From contig JAPXFY010000026.1 of NCBI GenBank assembly GCA_030674185.1, positions 51,918,746 to 51,982,745 on the forward strand: a DNA stretch of 64,000 bases, read 5' to 3'. Origin of the DNA: Monoplex corrugatus. Taxonomy: Eukaryota > Mollusca > Gastropoda > Littorinimorpha > Ranellidae. The notes beneath the pieces were generated by a model, which saw only the letters and a list, made by a program, of their open reading frames with translations, ran no database searches and was not told the origin of the DNA. This document shows positions 1 to 64,000 of the stretch, one piece after another (within the stretch, counting starts at the first letter, position 1; the number at the start of each line of letters is the position of its first letter). Both the position numbers and the translations under genes were made by a program.

Positions 1-46
<46 letters not shown>
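1..46. repeat. (CA)n microsatellite at left edge
   Basis: Pure CA dinucleotides from the window edge, followed by A-rich sequence, 130 bp past the exon 17 donor. Confidence 0.95.
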
Positions 47-47
<1 letters not shown>

Positions 48-174
48 CCAACAACACAAAAACAACAAAAACAACCCTCTTTCAAACATGATAACAAAAC
101 TGTTGTATCCCCTGACCAACAGACAAGTTACAAACCTCTCTCTCTCTATGTCAACAACGTACAAACATACTGAC

Positions 175-56983
<56,809 letters not shown>

Positions 56984-57008
56984 TCTTGACAACGTGAAGC
57001 GCACAGAC

Positions 57009-57020
57009 TGCGCATGCGTG
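57009..57020. promoter_or_regulatory. NRF-1-like site upstream of STKLD1 start
   Basis: TGCGCATGCGTG differs by one base from the NRF-1 consensus YGCGCAYGCGCR and lies 26-37 bp 5' of the ATG. No TATA box seen nearby. Confidence 0.35.
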
Positions 57021-57029
57021 TCGCTTTAT

Positions 57030-57600
57030 TTCGTCACAAGAAGGGAGGTAATGCCTGTGAAATGCAGCAGACGACCCGATGCCGCTGAGATGAGCAATGG
57101 GGGTGGCAGAAATATAAAGGCGAAGTTAAACCGATTGTTCAAGTCGGTAACAGATATACACTTTTTATTCTTCCTTTTTCTAAACCAAGGTTAAGTCACC
57201 CCATTGACTACAACCAAGTCAAAAAATATTCAACCGGCTTCAAGCGCTATAGTATATAAAACAATCATCCTCAAAATTCTGGGTTGACACTATAATACAG
57301 CTATCTCAAAAGTTTCACCACGCAAACTTCTACAACGTGGAATGGAAAGTGTTTGGGCTTTGAATCAGAGATAATAATAACAGTTTCACTTTTATTGTGC
57401 TAACTGGATTTATGTCAAAAGCATGCTTGTTGTACTCTATAGGAATAGAATATCATTAAACTTTTAATCAAATAAAAACAACGACAAAACACGAGATAAT
57501 AGTGTTAGAAACCATAGTAACATAACCACTAGGAACCAGCGTACTAAAATGAATCGCGTGCACACACATCTCAAACACACAAACACAATCAGGATGCGGG
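57030..57600. other. 5' flank of STKLD1, no gene seen
   Basis: Presumed promoter side; AT-rich beyond about 57130. Confidence 0.45.
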
Positions 57601-57602
57601 AA

Positions 57603-58980
<1,378 letters not shown>

Positions 58981-58984
58981 TTTG

Positions 58985-59060
58985 TTTTACGTGGGCCGGG
59001 TGGCTCTTTTGGTAGGGCCCTGGACCCCGGATCTCAAGTCTTGAGTTCAATTCTACCCTG
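58985..59060 (+). repeat. tRNA-derived SINE head-like sequence
   Basis: GGTGGCTCTTTTGGTAGGGC and CTTGAGTTCAATTCTACCC resemble boxes A and B. Confidence 0.5.
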
Positions 59061-59098
59061 CAATATAAAAGTCGGTTTGTTTGATGCCCATCTTAAAA

Positions 59099-59283
59099 CC
59101 CTTTGTCTTCCGCGCCCTGTCTTCCAACTGCAAAAGCTTAACCCTTTGACTCCTTTACCCTATCCACCAGCTTCTTACAGGAAGCTGGTGAATAGGGTGA
59201 GGGAATAAAAGGGTTACGTTTTTGCTTTGCTAGCATGGTTGACAATGCAAGATGATGCTGGACAGGGTGCAGGAATCAAATGG
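59099..59283. mobile_element. TTAA MITE (piggyBac-like), 185 bp
   Basis: Right TTAA at 59284-59287, left side decayed to AAAA. Same plan as 671-855. Confidence 0.82.
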
Positions 59284-59287
59284 TTAA

Positions 59288-59410
59288 CCTTTGACTCCCA
59301 CACCTTATCCACCAACTGCAGGAAGCTGAGGATAGGGCGAGGAAGTCAAAGGGTTAAGTTTTTGCTTTGCTAGCATGGTTGATAATGCAGGATGCTGGTG
59401 GACGGGGTGG
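59288..59410. mobile_element. Second TTAA MITE, shortened inner palindrome
   Basis: Shares TTAA 59284-59287 with its neighbour and ends at TTAA 59411-59414; 123 bp. Confidence 0.75.
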
Positions 59411-59479
59411 TTAATGCTCCGGTCATTCTGGGGACATCAAATGTTTCGTTGCTCTTGGTCCCCTCACCATTTCAAGACC

Positions 59480-59610
59480 TTGCCAGTGCATAGGGCTCCG
59501 CTTATTCTCAAGGAGTCTGCTAGATAATTGCTGGTACATTTGGGTAGAAAGCATATGGAATTGTCGGAGTGCGATGAACAAAGTCCCAACTCCCCAAAAA
59601 CGAACTACCA
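59480..59610. repeat. Interspersed repeat shared with 16020-16155
   Basis: See the other copy; nature unknown. Confidence 0.5.
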
Positions 59611-59879
59611 GCTATGCTGAGGGGGCATTGTGGTACCTCTGTTAGGCGACGCCATAGGTGTTGTTATTAATTGAATACATGAGACGGCCTAATACAGGTC
59701 TGTAACTTCAGGTAGTTCTGTTACGCCAAAGCTCAAGAGAGGTCGGGGTATTATCGACCAACCGCTTGCTATATATATAGACCAACTCTGCAAGCCGCAC
59801 GAAGGTGCGCAGCGCCAAGAGTGTTGGTGTATTTTTCATCCATTTTTTTTTTTGCATGACGTGTGGGTTATGCATTTTC

Positions 59880-60552
59880 TCATTACAGTGCAAACACTAC
59901 GTTAGTATAAATCATTACAATGCAAACATTATGCTAGTATAAATCATTACAGTGCAGACACTATGCTAGTATAAATCATTACAGTGCAAACTCTATGCTA
60001 GTATAAGTCATTACAGTGCAAACACTATGCTAGTATAAATATTACAATGCAAACACTATGCTAGTAGCCTATAAATCATTACAGTGCAAACACTAAGCTA
60101 GTATAAATCATTGCCGTGCAAACACTATGCTAGTATAAATCATTACAATGCAAACACTATTGTAGTATAAATCATTACAGTTCAAACATTATGCAAATGT
60201 AAATCGTTACGGTACAAACACTAAGCTAATATAAATCATTGCCGTGCAAACACTATGCTAGTATAAATCATTACAGTACCAACACTATAAATCATTACAG
60301 TGCAAACACTATGCTAGTATAAACATTACAATACACACACTAAGCTAGTATAAATCATTACAGTGCAGACACTGTACTGGGTATAAATCATTACAGTGCA
60401 AACACTAAGCTAGTATAAATCATTACAGTGCAAACATTATTGTAGCATAAATCATTACAGTGCAAACATTATGGTAGTATAAACCACAACAGTGCAAATA
60501 TTATGCTAGTATAAATCATGACAGTGCAAACACTATGCAAGCATAAATCAGC
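59880..60552. repeat. 32-bp minisatellite, about 20 copies
   Basis: Unit AAATCATTACAGTGCAAACA then CTATGCTAGTAT. Confidence 0.95.
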
Positions 60553-61440
60553 AGTGCACATGCAGCCGGCCCCAGAGAACATAACCATTTCGGGTAACTG
60601 CCAGCAAAACGGGTGGCTGACAGTTTGTGTGCGCCTGCCTGTACTGCATACGTGAGTGTCGGTACATTTTACTCTGGTTTGAATTCAGAAAAAAAAAATG
60701 GGGAGGGGTGGGCACCAGGATAGGTATTAGGTTCATTCATTTCTTGCTATTTTGCAAGCGGACGACGGAGCAGGGTTCGTGAAATTGCCGTCTCACATTC
60801 CTGTGGTGAATAAAGGGGTGGGTGGATAGGTAGATGGGGTGGGGATGGGGGTAGACTGTCGCCATGCCCAAGACATTGCGCGTTTGCGGTGTGTCTTTAG
60901 TGTAAGGTAGAAAAAATAAGCAAGACAGGTGTTTCATTATTTGAATAATACGTGTGGGTTCTAATTTCTAAACGTTGTATCGTGTGTTGGCCTATGTGTG
61001 GAAAGATATCACCGACCTGAGCTGGGTGTATGGAACGCAGCGGTTTTCCTGGAAAGATTGTGTTGCTTGAAGCGGAGTTAGATTCGATTCTTCTGAAAAG
61101 GAATTCAGCGACATTCACTGATTCGGTGCTGCACAGACTTGTCTATAGACAAAAGGTAAATTAGCGTTGTTGTTGTTGTCGTTCGTTGTTGTTGTTGTCG
61201 TTGTTGTTGTGTGCGCGGGTGGGTAGACGGGGGATTATACGTGTAAGAGTCTTCACGCGCGTGTGAATGTTCGGGATATGAGAGGTATAGATTTCTATTA
61301 GTATCATTCTGTTGTCATTATGTTGTCTAGTAATGTCATTATGCTTATCAACAACTCTGTGTGTGCAGTATGACTGTGTGTTGAGTCTTTGGAGAAAGAG
61401 GTTTAGACACTTAAGCCTACTGTTCCTAATCCTTACGTAG
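60553..61440. other. Intergenic sequence, no gene seen
   Basis: GTTGTTGTCGTTGTT triplets at 61166-61210. No gene recognised. Confidence 0.45.
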
Positions 61441-61539
61441 ACCATTCTTGTGCGCACCCGTGCATGTCCGTGCATGTGTTCAACACGATGTGCTTGCATG
61501 TCTCAGGAAAAGCAAAGAATGCTTAGAGTCCGACTGATT

Positions 61540-62040
61540 TGGATCCAGTTTCTCTTGTTTCTATTTCCAGAAACTTTTCTCCCACAAGGTCGTAGCCACA
61601 CTGGCACCAACACGGGTGCTCGACGTACCCGTATGTTTAACTGCTTCTATTTCGAGAAATGTTTACCCCCACAAAGCTGCAGCCATACTAGCAATATGGG
61701 TGCACTCCGTACCAACTTATTCAATTGTTTTTGTTTCAACGAATTTATACCCCAGCAAAGACCCAGCCAAAATGAACGCTCTTTATCCCAATTTATTTTG
61801 CAGTTTCTAAGAGTTTTTATCCGAGAATGTCACGCAGCCATACAAACAACACGGGTGCTTTATGTACCCAATTCTTTGTGTTTCTATTTCCAGGTATTTC
61901 CACCCCACCAGGCCGCAGCCACACAAGCAACGACACGAGCGATTTTTATACCAATTTATTTGACGATTTCTAGGAATTTTTACCTCACAGTGTACTAATT
62001 TATTGTGCTTCTGTTTCCCAACATTTCTACCCTAACGAGG
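61540..62040. repeat. Degenerate tandem repeat, roughly 85-120 bp
   Basis: Motifs TGTTTCTATTTCCAG, CCCCACAA, GCAGCCACAC and ACACGGGTGCT(C/T) recur about five times. The open frame across it (61450-61998) is probably not a gene. Confidence 0.6.
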
Positions 62041-62439
62041 TTGAAGACTAGGCCTACGTATTTCCAACGCGTGATCTCTGTGTACCAATATAGGAAAGTA
62101 GCAGTGTACACCCACTATCGTTCTCAAATTTCGAGAACAACAGATTGTAACGACAGAACACGAAAAAATGGTGGTTTTGATGTATTTGTATTTGAATCAT
62201 ACGATGTATTTTGTGACCCCGCTCCCTCCCCCCTCGCCCCACCCCCCCCCCCCCCCCATACACTCATATAATTGTGTAAAGGCTGGTCGTCTTCACATAA
62301 ACTCGTGTGTCAGTTTCAGTATGTCTGTACCAGTTTCTTTTCCTTCCATTTCTAGAAAGTCCTGCTCCATAAATCCGCAGCCACATTACTAGTATGTGCA
62401 CTGTCTGTATCAGTTTGTTTCTATTTAAAGGAATGTCAG

Positions 62440-62592
62440 CCTTGGGTGGCGCAGAGGTTGAGCGTGCATCTTCCTTTCTAGTTGTGCGAGTTTGCACAGG
62501 TGTCATTTTGATCGAGCAAAAAGTTGTGCGCGTGAGGCCTCTAGCTTTCCCAGCTGTGAATGGGTACCAGAGTTTCGTCATAGTTGTGGGAG
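62440..62592 (+). repeat. tRNA-derived SINE fragment
   Basis: CTTGGGTGGCGCAGAGGTTG (box A-like) and a following GTGAATGGGTACCAGAGTTT body. Confidence 0.55.
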
Positions 62593-62597
62593 GTCAT

Positions 62598-62970
62598 TGT
62601 TATTGTTAGTATTGTTTTAAGCCCAGCCGACTGCGTAGAGCCGTATCAGTGGTTATAACCGCTTAAAAACATACAAAACTTCCAACAGAAAAAAAAAAGG
62701 AAAGAAAAGAAAATTTAGTACACATATCAATGCATTTGCGCACATAATCGAAGGACATACCCCTGGCACTCCGTCCAATTTATCGCACAGGGGATTTAAA
62801 GCATACCTAAGGACACAAAAACATATAAAAACAGGCAAAAATTACCTAAAATTGTTTCCGCATATCTTACCTCCCTAGAGCCAAAAATGCACTTAATACA
62901 TGTACCCAATTATTAATTCTAAGAAAAAGTACGTAAGGCTTTATCGAACACATACAGGTGAATGGACCAA
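62598..62970 (-). repeat. Interspersed retroposon family copy
   Basis: Left end TTAGTATTGTTTTAAGCCCA, matches 18247 over about 370 bp. Confidence 0.72.
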
Positions 62971-62974
62971 TTAA

Positions 62975-63129
62975 TGTGTTATAGGCTATAGAACCAATAC
63001 TGTTGTACGGATGCGAAGCTTGGACATTCAACAAGCAAGACAGAACATATCGAGCAGCTGAAGCGTGGTTTCTAAGAAGAATGTAAAGAGTTCCACGGAC
63101 ATCAAGAAAACAAACGAGACAGTTCTGAA

Positions 63130-63197
<68 letters not shown>

Positions 63198-63475
63198 CAC
63201 ACCACACACACACATTTACGGAGAAGATAAGAAAAAGACAAGCAACATTTACAGGACACCTTTTATGAGGCAAGAGAAATGTGTGCACCTAGTGTCAACA
63301 GGAAAGATTGAGGGGAAAAAGAGCACCAGGTAGACCCAGTGAGATTCGATTCGACAGTTTTGCAGAGTGGGTGGGGATAAAAGGGGTAGGTGATATACTT
63401 GCAGTGACAAAAAGTAGGTTTCTGTGGAAAGCCATGATCACCAACGTCATGCGGCAAGGCACATGATGAGGAGAC
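62975..63475 (+). pseudogene. LINE RT C-terminal fragment split by (CA)n
   Basis: Reads LLYGCEAWTFN, AAEAWFLRRM, then (CA)n at 63136-63215, then GKIEGKKSTR and FLWKAMITNVMRQGT in shifted frames. Same family as 3280-3717. Confidence 0.8.
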
Positions 63476-63479
63476 GCAA

Positions 63480-63930
63480 ACCGTTGAAAAGTCTCGAATG
63501 CATACGTGTTGAAGTCATGGTGCCATGGTCAAGGTCTCACGCAGCCAAGAAGTGCCAAAAATCAACCCATTTTCTGGAAGGTGTGTGAGCAGCACTTTAT
63601 CACGAGCTTCTGACAATATTTACATTCTGTTTTCTCTGTAATTGTCCTCGCTTCACATCAAGTTTCATTTCATCTTATGCTTCTTCAAGGTCATGGCGAC
63701 TTGACAAACACAAAGCGTAGATTCTCTGTAGTCAGTTTTGTATGAAAAGGGAGATGGTTAGAATAGCTTGACCATGTTGCTTTACCTCGTCTGCCACACC
63801 AGAATCCAGCTCTATTATCAACAGGATGGATGTCCTCGAAAATAGTTGGGGGTCCTTACCACCTCACACACACCAGCGTTTACCCTATTTACCAAATGTA
63901 ACCCACCAGATCCCAGCTATATTACCAACA
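63480..63930. other. Intergenic sequence, no gene seen
   Basis: No recognised feature. Confidence 0.4.
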
Positions 63931-64000
63931 AGACCTCCCCACTGGGGATGCCGGGGGCTCTTTCAGTATAAATAGTATCCCCACCTTCTGGAAATTTTGT
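63930..64000 (+). repeat. Far end of interspersed retroposon family, cut by window edge
   Basis: Inverse of the right ends at 23340-23400 and 39470-39520 (CAGTATAAATAGTATCCCCA). Confidence 0.7.

Noticed and set aside
58985..59060. Possible tRNA genes here and at 14570, 26684, 33728 and 45452
   Set aside because: Box A/B-like but acceptor stems do not pair and bodies continue into SINE sequence.
61450..61998. 182-codon frame on the plus strand
   Set aside because: Lies over a degenerate tandem repeat with no recognisable domain.

Overview
The window is eukaryotic nuclear DNA: AT-rich, full of introns, (CA)n/(TG)n microsatellites, minisatellites and fragments of non-LTR retrotransposons, mariner, piggyBac and tRNA-derived SINEs. 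Repeat style and protein similarity suggest a lophotrochozoan, most likely a mollusc (perhaps a gastropod). That placement is inference.

One protein-coding gene explains almost the whole window. It lies on the minus strand from its ATG at 56981-56983 to beyond position 1. I could follow 17 exons, all with GT-AG introns and all phases consistent: 56960-56983, 56746-56835, 55130-55174, 50912-50986, 45708-45812, 42074-42144, 41630-41742, 38597-38790, 36983-37056, 36483-36583, 34313-34597, 20675-20736, 16414-16480, 13845-13973, 12812-12940, 4349-4480 and 175-327. Together they encode about 616 residues: an N-terminal protein kinase domain (exons 1-9) and a C-terminal armadillo-like helical repeat region (exons 11-17). 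Order and content match STKLD1 (SgK071, C9orf96). The vertebrate protein is regarded as a pseudokinase, but here every catalytic motif is intact. The last C-terminal residues lie off the left edge.

The introns are packed with repeats. About 13-14 kb is minisatellite (units about 28-51 bp). Several arrays were made from identifiable pieces: the 3' splice site of exon 9 (37.05-37.83 kb), the neighbourhood of the exon 13 acceptor (16.48-17.56 kb), a LINE C-terminus (19.09-20.35 kb), a SINE body (24.8-26.7 kb) and a mariner transposon (28.9-31.4 kb). The intron between exons 16 and 15 holds a four-level nest: a 50-bp minisatellite split by an RLE-type (R2-superfamily) retrotransposon, which is split by a CR1/L2-like LINE, which is split by a 185-bp TTAA MITE.

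The intron between exons 8 and 7 holds a 1.84-kb internally deleted piggyBac element. It sits in one half of a 128-bp tandem duplication, and the other half preserves the empty site. A second CR1/L2-like LINE with an uninterrupted RT frame sits at 51.98-54.22 kb between direct repeats of about 100 bp.

To the right of 57.0 kb I see no coding gene: only the presumed 5' flank of STKLD1, a long (CA)n, a 31-base G run, TTAA MITEs, a 32-bp minisatellite, SINE pieces and a LINE fragment.
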